DNA of 64,000 nucleotides, taken from contig NC_045146.1 in the NCBI RefSeq assembly GCF_008831285.2, forward strand, positions 20,475,289 through 20,539,288, written 5' to 3'. Position 1 is the first letter of the stretch; the number at the start of each line of letters is the position of its first letter. Source of the stretch: Nymphaea colorata. Lineage: Eukaryota; Streptophyta; Magnoliopsida; Nymphaeales; Nymphaeaceae. A program made the translations under genes and the position numbers. A model generated the notes under the pieces. It worked only from the letters and a program-made list of their open reading frames with translations, did no database searches and was not told the DNA's origin. Of the stretch, positions 1 through 10,137 are shown piece after piece.

Positions 1-1978
1 TTCAAAAGTCCATAGAAATGAGGCATCTCTTATATGCATCAATACTGGTATCTCTTAGACAAGAGATAAATGATTTTGGAGACTGATTAAACAAAAAATC
101 AATGAAAAAATTGGCAACATTTTTCAAGGACATGAACATCGACTACCTAATTTTGACAATCTTGGTGGTGATGAACTTAGTAATTCCCTAAGGGAGCTTC
201 ATAATATACAACTTATCAGATGAGATCTTGCATTCTAGAGATGTATAATCAAGATAACTGTTTATTCTAGCGATGAAAGAAGAGGTTCAAGCTCCAAAAA
301 GTTCTTTCAGAGTAGATGATGACAGTCTTTTAAATGGAAATCCCTATACCATTACTAAATGCTGGAATTAAACTTCAGGAATCTTGGACATAAAGGATGT
401 GTTAGTTTCAGTACTCTTGGAAACTTAGGAAACCTCATTAATAATGTCCTCTTTCACTCTTAATAAATTATTTTCTCATTTTACTTTTTTTTTTTAATTT
501 CATCATCCTACAAATTAAATGGCAATGGGTATTGTGTCCCAATTACCAAGACATCCCATAACCACACATCATGGAAGCAAGGCAACGCAACATACCAACA
601 ATGTGTGTAACCGATCTCAGAACAGACAAGGATAGGCCCCAGCTGACATAGGTCCAGGAACTGGTAGAAGGAACAACATGGATATTTGGAAGAAAGGAAG
701 TCTGTGTATAAACACATAAGAGTATGCAAAATATTTATAAAAAAATGCACAACTAAGCTCACTGCAAAAAATATATGCCAAACATTGTCTTAATGGAGAT
801 GGAGGAATGTCATAAAGGGTCTCTGAGCAGGCCTCCCCTAAGAGGCAGAACATGTATTACGAAGGGCACTGAACACAATTCTATGGAACTTTCATGAAAA
901 AGTCAGATGTACAATTGCCAGTTGTACAGAACGAGATGTTTCTATGACTCCATGCTTTATTTAAGGGAGCAAATTTTGATCCGAACATGGAAATATGTAT
1001 CTCATAATATGATATAACTATGTTTTTGTGTACAAATTAAGTTGATTAACCAACAAAAACCAAAGGTTAACATGATACCTAGGCACACAAGGCAGATTTC
1101 GACCAACTTATTTCTCTCTGTCTCCCTCTAAATGACAATCTGCTACTCACCACAAAAACCGGAGATAGATGGACGATGATTACAATCAAAACGAAATCAT
1201 TCTAATAAAGTGAGTATGTCCTATACACAAAAACGTAACAAACAGAGACAGAAGAGCTCATCAGTGATATATGCAAGATAATATCATTCTCGCCAGAGTG
1301 CCTAGCATCTAAAATTGGAAAAAGGAAAATTCCTCGATTAGTATTCCTTCTAACGTGCACTTCATAATCTGTCGTACTACGTCATTAACCCACAATCATA
1401 TATCTATCAGGATTAGACGTTTAATCCTGGCTTGATCCCTTTAATTATTAAGAAGTCATAGTACTCAGCTAGGTCAGCGAGATGGATGGTCACAATAGCC
1501 ATGGGGAAAAACGCACAAAAGCCACTAAAAAGATAGCCGCTTAACGAAAGCAGGTCATGAATTAAATCTACGTCATTATATCAGCAGTTTCATGTTGAAT
1601 CCTTCGTAATTTGCGGGTATTACTTGTCACAACGAGAAGCCACTAACATCGGAATAAATGCAGCAAAAAAAATTGTCTTAGATAGCATTCTCTAGCACAT
1701 TTCGACAGAGGTCACGTTCACGAACAAAAAAAATCGAAGACTATATAAAAAGAAACACTTTTTCCACAAATAAAACAAAAAGAAGGAAAAGAAAGAAAGG
1801 AATGTGATGAACAGTAACACCAGAACAAGAACAACTCCCCAGTCACTGGTATTACTCACTTGGAATCTCATTTATCAGACGAAGCAATCACAGACTCGTT
1901 TTAAAGGCAAAAAAGGGGGTTGGGAGAAGAAGCAGAATAGAGACGGAGGAGGGCGATTATTGGAGGGGCGTGGCATAC
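1..1978. other. AT-rich non-coding stretch, probably first intron of the GIF-like gene
   Basis: No reading frame here resembles a known protein and there are many stops in all frames. It lies directly downstream, on the minus strand, of the donor that ends the GIF-like exon, so the simplest reading is the 5' part of a long intron that continues past the left edge. I looked on the minus strand for the conserved SSXT helix that should follow (the YLDEN block and the LMYLAAIAD block) and did not find it. Moderate confidence that it is non-coding; low confidence that it is intronic. Confidence 0.4.
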
Positions 1979-2044
1979 CAATTGGATGTGCTCAGTAGAA
2001 ACCATAGCAGCGGCGAGGTGAGGAGGCACCATTGGTTGCATTCC

Positions 2045-2075
<31 letters not shown>

Positions 2076-2254
2076 TGGAGCGGAGGCGGCCGCTGCGGCA
2101 AGTGCTGCTGCATCGGGTGCATCTGCTGCTGCATCGGATGCATGGCGTGCTGTTGCATTTGGTGCATCGCATGCATCTGCTGCGCCTGCTGCTGCTGCTG
2201 TTGCTGCTGTGATGGTTGCTGCTGCATTGGGTGCATCGCTTGTTGCTGCTGCAT
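1979..2254 (-). CDS. GRF-interacting factor (SS18/GIF, AN3-like) transcriptional co-activator, first coding exon only
   Basis: Open frame of 92 codons starting at an ATG preceded in frame by TGA two codons upstream, which fixes the start. The product is Met/Gln/His-rich: runs of Gln broken by repeated HPMQQ and HAMHQ units, then a PQRPPP patch, another Gln run, and a closing segment with VSTEHIQ. Plant GIF proteins begin with a Met/Gln-rich stretch followed by (T/S)(T/S)(D/E)(H/Q)IQ and then the SSXT helix. The exon ends at TTG|GTATGC in phase 0, right where the SSXT helix should continue in exon 2. That exon is not in the window, so the gene is truncated by the left edge. In the family, GIFs lack DNA binding, pair with GRF factors in the nucleus, recruit SWI/SNF and promote leaf and meristem growth. 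The Gln-rich part here is much longer than usual. Alternative: another Gln-rich protein, since only about eight residues are diagnostic. Confidence 0.5.
2042..2220 (-). repeat. CAG/CTG trinucleotide repeats encoding polyglutamine
   Basis: Two (CTG)n-like blocks on the plus strand (about 2045-2079 and 2182-2216) read as Gln codons on the minus strand inside the GIF-like exon. They are interrupted by CAA codons and by Met and His codons. They also leave several other frames open (Leu, Ala, Ser or Cys runs), which are repeat artefacts. Confidence 0.8.
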
Positions 2255-2639
2255 CTCTCACAAAGGGGAAAGGAGCAGGTGAAAACGGAGGGGAGAGGAA
2301 CGGGCAGGCGTATCTTCCCCTCCCTGATAACAGTAGAGCCTTCAATCCTGCATGTCCCCTTCTCGGAAGATCACCACATCCACCGCCAACGAACCAACCA
2401 GAGAATCCAACTGGTTACTCTTATCTGGCTTCCTCGCCAAAAAAGGAAAGAAAAGAAAGGAAACAAGGAAAGAAGAGATGAGCCTGCACCTGCAGCAGCC
2501 CCCTGCCGCCTACCCGACGCTTCTTTCCTTGCTGGGCCGCCTACCCCTATGATAAGTAATAAAGAGGAAAAAGGCCACTCTGAATTCGTCCGTCTGGACT
2601 CGCACCCGCCTGACCCCTGACCACAACGGGGACCCAGGA

Positions 2640-2676
2640 CTTCCGAGAGCTCTCTCTCTCTCCCCCCTCCCTTTCG
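2640..2676. repeat. CT/C-rich tract upstream of the GIF-like exon
   Basis: A pyrimidine run (CTCTCTCTCTC then C-rich) on the plus strand, hence GA-rich on the coding strand, about 390 bases upstream of the GIF-like start. GA tracts of this kind are common in plant core promoters and 5' UTRs. Any role here is inference. Confidence 0.4.
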
Positions 2677-4645
2677 GCCTCGACGCCTCTCTTCGCCTGC
2701 CTTTCCCCTCTTCAACGCCGCATTACCGTCGGCCTCGCATCGGTCGACTCCCCCGTGCTGGGGCCGGCCAGCCAACTTGGTACAAACGTTCCTTGGTCAA
2801 ACAGATCGATAGCACAACCTCCTGGCCCTGGTTCAAAAGACGCGTCTTTTCATATAGGCCTTAACCCTGGTTTGGGTAGTGTCACGGGCTGAGTTTCTTG
2901 AGCCTGTGCGGTGTTAAAGGTGTTCTCCAAAGCCTTCGACCAGTCGATTTTCTCTTAAACTAGCGTAAGCATTCATCTTTTCTTCGAGACTGTAGACTAG
3001 ACGAGGAGTGCTAAGCACTCTGCACACCATCACTCAAGTTTATCCCATTGTCGGCTATCGGCAAGTCGTGGCCATGAAGTCCTGTCAGAACGTCACCATT
3101 CCTTCAAGTGTCTATCTACATTCAGGCGAAATCTGGGTGGGGGTAGACTTTCCTTGGGAGGAAGTTTTCAACTGAAGCCAGTTGACGACTATATGTCATT
3201 AAGTAAGGCGGCCGACCATCGCCCTACTCAACGATGAACATTTACTTGCTCACTCCTGCGTGACTCTACGCGGTTGTGGTACGCAACATATGCGTCTACT
3301 GGGGGAATTGCTCCTAACCCATGCACACCCCTTTGTGCATCCAAACACTACGCGTGGGGAACCCACTGGATTCTCCAACGACGAACTTGCACTTTAAAGG
3401 GACTGTTCACCTTGATGCATTGATTCGCTTCGTCACTGCACCACCGCGATGCACATTCCACGTTTGCTTGACTTAGTGTCCGATTAATCCTACTTGCTTT
3501 CCGACTGACCAAGTAACATATCCTTCTACTAGCTTGATCGGCCCGACATGCCTGTTTTTTCAACAAACCTTTCTGGTGAGAAGGTGGGGTACCCACATCT
3601 CTACGGCCGCCGCCTTCTTTGTCGTCAGAACGCTTGTCGAGGACCTGGTCCTTGGTCGCTTGCTCGACTTATCAAGCAATTAGTCGCAGGGATGCAAAAT
3701 GTTGACGGATCGTTCGGATAATAATACATTGAGAACCCTAGTTCGATACAGTGGCAAAAGTCAACAGCCGTTTACCTTAGCATACGTAGTTGGATGTGAG
3801 AACTGATCAATGAGAAGAACTAAAAGTTGCATTAGGATGAAAGAGGCAAACGTGTAGAGCACATCGTTTTATGAAAATTTTAATTTAGAAATGAACGGTA
3901 GTAAGACAAAAATGTGAAGGGTATGAAGTTGAAGACCCAAAAACCAAATACATTTAATTTATATTTATATTTATATATTTGTACCGCTATCAATTTTTAT
4001 TTGAGTGATGAACTTTGTGCACTTGGCCTTACTGTCTTCTTCATTTGAACAACACGTCATCTAAATTCTAAATACTATTTGCCAAAGGCGTTACCCTTTT
4101 TGACAACCCAAAAGATATAACCACGTGTAGCATTTTCCTTTAGTTTACAAACACCCAATCTGTTGTATTATACTTGATGGCTTGATTTATAAGTTATTCT
4201 TTTGTTCCATGCCGCATCCCCAGTTCTTTGCTTACCCAATCCATCCCAAATTTAGGAACCTTCATCTTGATACATGGACTAGCAAATTAAGTGGCTCTAC
4301 ACTTCTCTGTTTGCAAATCATATATGATCGAATCTAACGATGATTTGCTACATATTTTTAGGGATGTTAAGAGAGACCTCAAATGTTGTACCAAATGAAG
4401 CCCCAGCAAATATCCTGTTGCCTGTTACTTAGACTGGCTTCACTCTCAAAACCCTGTTTACTGAGGCCTACGTCATGGAGATGCAAAAGAGATGGGTGCA
4501 TATGTGGAAGGATACATATACATTCCTCATGCAGCCGGATTAGCCCTACACCTGGCTGGCGGCTGCAAGCGTGAGAGGCAGGACGAAACTGATGGCATAT
4601 ATATAAGTGTGTGGATCTCTCTGGCCATCCGAATGCTTCGGCGGC

Positions 4646-4698
4646 CCGGCCTCTCACAGCATGCAGTCTGACATTGGACTGCCTATGTGAGAGGCTGG
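4646..4698. other. Imperfect inverted repeat able to form a stem-loop
   Basis: GCCTCTCACA (4649-4658) pairs perfectly with TGTGAGAGGC (4686-4695). Inside it, GCAGTC (4663-4668) pairs with GACTGC (4677-4682) around an eight-base loop. CC at 4646-4647 pairs with GG at 4697-4698, across a G-T wobble. A further near-match, TGGCCATCC (4622-4630) against GGATGCCCA (4697-4705), could replace or extend the base of the stem. Both strands carry a TATA-like box facing inwards just outside (4598-4606 plus, 4725-4732 minus). It could be a small-RNA precursor or a remnant of an inverted-repeat element. Nothing shows that it is expressed. Confidence 0.45.
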
Positions 4699-5721
4699 AT
4701 GCCCATAGGACTTCAGCTCCTCTGTATATATAACCCTCGAATAAGAAAAATAATAATTGACAAGCTGCGGATTTGTCCATTAATGGTTAACAAGCTACCC
4801 ATTGTCGTACCTGACCACCCCTTCCTTAGGTATCGAATGGCACACCATCCACCCCTTGCATTATAAGAGAGTTAACAGTTTTCAGGTTAATGAAATACTA
4901 AGACGAACGGCTGTAGCCTCCTCTTATCTTTTCGATGGTACGCAACTGGGTTAAGCATGTTGCCGATAAAAATGGAGAACGAAGTCGCACTCGTGATATT
5001 CAGAAGCTCAACGGGGAATTCGACTCTTGATCTTCCCCCTAGTAAGTTTTTCCCACCCCACGTTGGGTACTTACAACCTCACTTCTGACCCTACACCAAA
5101 ACAAAGTTCCGATTGGAAATTCCATGCTTAGCCGATCACCGAGTGGGCAAGCTGACTCCAAACAAACTCATTTTACCTACCCGCAGCAAATTATATTGGC
5201 CCTATTCAGTAAAGACTCCGAATTGTAACACATTCAATTCATCAAGGACGATCAGTCACGCCATGAAGGCAAGTACAGATTTGGTTGACAACGTCAGCGT
5301 TTGGTGGTATCTGCCATGACGTAGAGCTGACCAACGTACACCAAGAGCATGAACTCTTGAACCAACCATCGCGACCTGCTCAAAAGTTGTAGCTGTGTGC
5401 GCATGGAAAATCATATATCTGCTGTTGCCAGTTGGATGTAGCCGGGCACAACCTGCGGCAACGTTGAAAGGATCCGCTGGACGTCATCAAGGACTACTAA
5501 TCCAAGCAGCGTATGCACTCTGAGTTTTTTCTGATCTGCAGAAAACGTAAATTCCTACATATTTTTCCTAATTTCTCGCATGTCACGATCGCAGGCTTTT
5601 CTACAGAAATTTTGTCTCCAGAGCAAAAGTATATTTCTCTTAACCTGGAGTACTCTACAGTGGACAAACACAGCGGACACTTTAAGTGCATAATTTTTTC
5701 GTTTAACTCTAATATAGATAC

Positions 5722-5885
5722 ACAATCTCCAGAAACATACAGAAGCACTGAACCATTACCCATCTGCGCAATATTTTGTAACTCCTGAACATGGTAGAAT
5801 GGACAATCTCCAGAACATCATACAAAAGCACTGAACAATTACCCATCGCCACAATATCTTTGTAACTCCTTAACATGGTAGAATG
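5722..5885. repeat. Tandem duplication, unit about 81 bp
   Basis: Two adjacent copies begin with ACAATCTCCAGAA (5722 and 5803) and end with AACATGGTAGAATG. They differ by several substitutions and small indels, so the duplication is not recent. It lies about 470 bases beyond the RAD1 stop codon and may be outside the transcript. Confidence 0.85.
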
Positions 5886-6352
5886 CAAAATGTTGTCCAC
5901 AACACGCACCCACAAAGAGGAACCTATGCAAGCTTCCAATGCCCAAGCTTCAGAGTTCTTGAGCAAGCTCAGATGTTAAAGGGCAAATAAAGGAGGTTGA
6001 TCACATAATTTCCCAATATGAATGATGTATCGGCATGACTGAAGTTTCTTATTATGTTAACACCAATAAATTCTGGACGCTTTACCAGAACCTGTAAAGC
6101 AAAACTGTGTATCCAAACTTGCTTCGAAAAGTCTCCCAATATACTCCAGCTTGACCAAATCTACTCATCATCAGGTAGACTCTAACTCTTCGTCATTTCT
6201 AAAAGCAATGATGTACACTAAGCTTAGATTGGATCTTCTACAAGAAAAATTTTCTTAGCATCAACCAAAACTGTCTTAAACGAACTCAAACACCATACCA
6301 GAAAGAGTATCTCATTGTCATTGAGAAAGATAAGCAGGCATCTGTTATCCAA

Positions 6353-8694
6353 TTAGCCAGCTTCAGTGTCGACATCTTCTTCAGGTTTGACATAAAACTC
6401 AATATAGGCAATGCGTCCAACTTGCTGACATCCTACAGGATCACCATGAGCATGTCCTTGTCTTACAACAGAAACTAGATGCTGGACCTTCAAAATCCCA
6501 CCTCTTCCTATGGTCAATCTGCTAGCACGATTGTCCTTTATGACACTAGCAGGAATATTGGAAGTTGTTGCGTGTAGAAACTTGTACTTGTACCTGTGGA
6601 TTGCTAGAACACCGTATTTAGGAATCAAAGAAAATTTTCATCCACTGTAATATGGTATTCCAGAAAGAAAAGAACTAATGTGTTTCTGAAGCAAACACCC
6701 AGTATGCACAACAATATTTAAACAGGCACATTGCAGATAAGCATTGTTTTGATAGGAGAAAAGGTTGCATATGCCAGAGAATAAGTACCTGTAGGAGACC
6801 TGGTGATCACATTGAAATGAGTTCAGAAGATCAGTACTTGCATAATATAAGAAGTCAATCTGTAGAGAATTTATACAACTTTCAGTCAAAAGTCAAAGAA
6901 AGTTATGACTTTTACATCTTACAAAGATGATTGCAACGATGAGAACAGCACCCACCTGTAAATCTCCATGACCTTCACCTCTCAATGTAACAGAAGGTGG
7001 ATCAGGGTTAAGCACTATCTGAATACCTGAACCTGGCCACTCAAGGTCATCTATTGCTTCCTTCAGAACTGCAGACTGAACTCTTTCTAATTAGTTAACA
7101 GTATGAATCATCGACACACATGGACAAGCCTTACAAGACCATATTGATGAAAGGAACTCTGTGACAAGTGATAGCATTGATATCACTACCAGATAATAAA
7201 AAATTGACCAGTTACCTTAACAGTAAAACATATTGGAGCATTGCCTGCTGTTTCAAAGTCATGATCCCATGAGAATGTTTCTGGGATCCTTGTGCGAATT
7301 TCAGCATAGATACACATATCAGGTGAATCAACCGCCCTAGTAAAAAGTGTACGTAATTTAATGAGGGAGCACTTTCTTCTAGTTTGGTCATTACAAGAAC
7401 TTCAACAAAATCAAGCTTAAACAAATGAAATGAGAAGCAAAAGGGACAACTAAATGATCAAGCCCATTAATGACCAAATATTAGTGTAGCCACCAACCAA
7501 TAAAAGAAATAGCAAATAAGACCACATGAGGAGGATACTGCAAGAGAAATGGTAACAATGCAGCAAGAAATGATGCATATAAACAAGGGGGATAAAAGTG
7601 AAGTTGGCAGCAACTTTAAGCTAAACTAAACAAAGCATTGGTTTGATGAAAGTAAGCCCCTTAAGTTGATACATCCAGGAATGTCATCTGGTGTTTTAGA
7701 TAGCAAATACTTGTAAACCCAAAAGGTAAACACATATTAACAAAAGAAATAGCAGTGAAACACCTAAATTATCAACCCCCAAATTTTAAAAGTCTAGTAG
7801 AAAAACACCTGGAAGTTGTTACTTACTATAATAATGTGTGTGCATCTCTAGATAAAACATGGTTATGTATTATTTTCCATCATTTAGCTATCTGATTTAC
7901 ACACAAAATAATGGATCAAATTAATGAAGATGAACCCCAATTGTGTTTCTGAGTGTGTTTTGTAAATCTGTCAAATAAGTTGACCGTTGTTCAAAACAGT
8001 AGAAATGTCAAGTCACAGTAGAAATGTCAAGTCCAACTATATATGTTATCATTAAGAAAGACAACGCTGAGCTAACATAGGCAACTCTCAGAGAGAAATT
8101 CAAGCCAGAAATTCAATCTTGAATAACTGAAGCAATTGACGCTTAAGAACTGACACAAATCAAGTTTTATTTTTGTTTATACAATGCACAAGTTAACTTA
8201 TCAAATATGATGTGCATGAGCAATTCATGAAGACCACCAACTTAAGAATGTAACTATATAAGCAGTTATAGTATGCTGAAGTTGAAAATGAACTCTTTTA
8301 TATAGTTAATGATATGTTAGGTCCATCCTTGCTGGGGTGGCTGTACTTCTTGAATTCTCTTGCAAGCTCAAATGTGTAGCTTTACATCATAGACCTGAAG
8401 ATATATATATAAGCAGTTATAGTATGCTGAAGTTGAAAATGAACTCTTTTATATAGTTAATGATATGTTAGGTCCATCCTTGCTGGGGTGGCTGTACTTC
8501 TTGAATTCTCTTGCAAGCTCAAATGTGTAGCTTTACATCATAGATCTGAAGATATATCTTGTGCTGGTACCATATATATTGAACCTTAGAGCTTGCCGTC
8601 TTCTACTCTTTGTGATGAGAGACAGAGATACAAGAGAGTTGATTTCTGAGGACACTGGGTGTATGAGTGCATGTGTGTATGTGTGTGTGTGTGC

Positions 8695-8738
<44 letters not shown>

Positions 8739-10048
8739 CTCTTTAATCAAGATATACAAAAAGGGCCTTTCTCATATGCAAGGAAACCAGAGCCTCAAGC
8801 TTATAAAGGAGCTCAAATACTGAAAGAAATCAGAGCCTCAAGCTTATATAGGAGATCAAATACTGAAACCTGAATTCAACAAAGTGGATTTTTGAGTTGT
8901 CTACTTATTCTTCCTCTCCTCTTTTGGCTGGGTTCCCATGTAAAAACAGTGTAATACTGTAATCTTCCCTTTATTGGCTTCTTCTGTGCTTTCTAGTTCA
9001 ATTGCAGTAGGTTTACATTTACGCTGGCGCTGGCAGTAAGATTAAATTTTAAAATTTGATGTAATTGCAGTTAATTTGAATATTGATGTAAGTGCAGTTC
9101 TATATGATCGTGGCCATAAAGTACTTGTCGAACATGCTATGAACCAAAGATCTCCTTTCGACTTCTTGCTACCATACTCAACGTTCCTTTCCAACTCCAA
9201 GTACATAAAGGCCATACGATACTCGTAAACCATCAGATGCTCACCATTTCAGGCCTGTTCATACAGAATAACTCCAGGCAGAGTCTAACCATGGACATAA
9301 TAAGCCATTAATCAAAGAGAGATCATTAAGTTTATGTACCAACGGTAATGCGAGTAAATTCAGGACGTAGAAAAAGGAAAGAAATAGAATGAGTTAGTAG
9401 GAGACTGAGAAGTGGAGTTCTACTTGATCATGAGCTGCATATCGGGCCCCGGATAGCGAATCTCGATATCAAATGAGCCCCCAGGGACAGTAAAAGAATT
9501 GAGGCAATCAACAAAGAGGCCCAATCCAAGCCCAAATCTAGTACGTTGCCCCTAGCGCCATAATCATAGACATAGAAGAGCTGGGAATGCAACAGAGAAG
9601 AAAAATAAGAAAAGGAAGAAACATCAAAACGACAAATTCGATCACAAACTACTTCCAATGGTAGAAAATCATCATTGAAAAACATAAAAGGGAAAGTTGA
9701 CTACAAAATCGAGCAAGACGGAATTGGGTTGTTGGCTACACGCTTCTGACCTCCTTTTTAAGGTAGACCTTGGCCTGGAGGCATCCCGATTCTTCGACAA
9801 CGAGAACGATTCCGTGTTCCGATATCTCGACTAGCGCATCCTGCAACAAGTACTACGACTTACCAATCAGGGAACCCCGCACACACACACACACACACAC
9901 AGAGAAAAGGAGACAGAGAGAGAGAACCCACCTGGTGCTTCTTCCACCGAACAGAGGTGAGTGTATCTACAATTCCTTGGGCATTTTCCAAGCGGCAAAC
10001 CAAGTCTGGCAGCTCGCTCCCACCATCCACCGGTTCCGAGGAACTCAT
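6353..10048 (-). CDS. RAD1: RAD1, DNA-damage checkpoint clamp (9-1-1 complex) subunit; reading frame interrupted in exon 3
   Basis: Seven exons on the minus strand: 9932-10048, 9751-9840, 9424-9580, 7216-7336, 6956-7075, 6789-6859 and 6353-6593, all with GT-AG borders. The product follows plant RAD1 from end to end: LVCRLENAQGIVD near the start, then HGIVLVVEESGCLQAKVYL, LFVDCLNSF, YPGPDMQL, CIYAEIRTRIPET, RGEGHGDLQIDF, SRLTIGRGGILKVQHLV and a closing IAYIEFYVKPEE. RAD1 joins RAD9 and HUS1 in a PCNA-like ring loaded at damaged DNA. With canonical splicing, exon 3 is 157 bases where phase needs 158. The frame switches between YDYGARG and RFGLGLG near 9553, and as written translation stops at 9428 after about 119 residues instead of about 305. 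All other exons are intact. A one-base assembly error or a recent lesion are both possible. The start is the first ATG in the frame, and a TATA-like box lies 81 bases upstream. Confidence 0.9.
8255..8555. repeat. Near-perfect tandem duplication in RAD1 intron 3, unit about 151 bp
   Basis: The segment starting ATATAAGCAGTTATAGTATG occurs at about 8257 and again at about 8408. The two copies are almost identical along roughly 145 bases (one visible difference is AGACCTG versus AGATCTG), which points to a recent local duplication or an assembly duplication. It sits inside the 2087-base third intron (7337-9423) and does not touch a splice site. Confidence 0.9.
8671..8734. repeat. Compound (TG)n-(GA)n microsatellite in RAD1 intron 3
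   Basis: Alternating TG over about 8671-8693, then ATGAGA leading into an uninterrupted GA run to 8734. Confidence 0.9.
9880..9902. repeat. (AC)n microsatellite in RAD1 intron 1
   Basis: About eleven AC units fill a quarter of the 91-base first intron (9841-9931) and lead into a GA-rich stretch that reaches to within ten bases of the exon 1 donor. Confidence 0.9.
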
Positions 10049-10128
10049 CACTCTCTCTCCCGCCAAAACGGCAGGGATGGAACAACAACGAAGACGCTGG
10101 GCCTTGCAAGGTTTAAAATGCTTTTTCA

Positions 10129-10137
10129 ATATATAAC
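10129..10137 (-). promoter_or_regulatory. TATA-like box for RAD1
   Basis: TTATATATT on the minus strand, 81 bases upstream of the RAD1 ATG at 10048. Spacing would put transcription start near 10100 and give a 5' leader of about 50 bases. Found by position and sequence only. Confidence 0.4.

Larger units (their letters stand above)
2800..6340. other. Intergenic region between the GIF-like gene and RAD1
   Basis: No supportable gene. Two blocks (about 2780-3730 and 4790-5490) are visibly less AT-rich than their surroundings, lack homopolymer runs, have stops in every frame and read like old insertions. I could not identify them. Between them lie AT-rich sequence (3780-4380) and the hairpin region at 4600-4735. 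The last part (5490-6350) is AT-rich and holds a tandem duplication close to the 3' end of RAD1. Confidence 0.5.

Noticed and set aside
80..240. Plus-strand text with faint resemblance to a MADS K-box (DNLGGDELSNSLRELHNI)
   Set aside because: The match is weak, the frame stops at once, and no MADS domain or further exons are present.
2032..2481. 149-residue Ala-rich plus-strand frame and other frames over the CAG/CTG repeats
   Set aside because: The trinucleotide repeat keeps several frames open at once. Only the Gln frame has a clean start, a consensus donor and a family motif.
4379..4780. 133-residue minus-strand frame
   Set aside because: No family resemblance, and it crosses the hairpin and both TATA-like boxes. 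It looks like chance openness.
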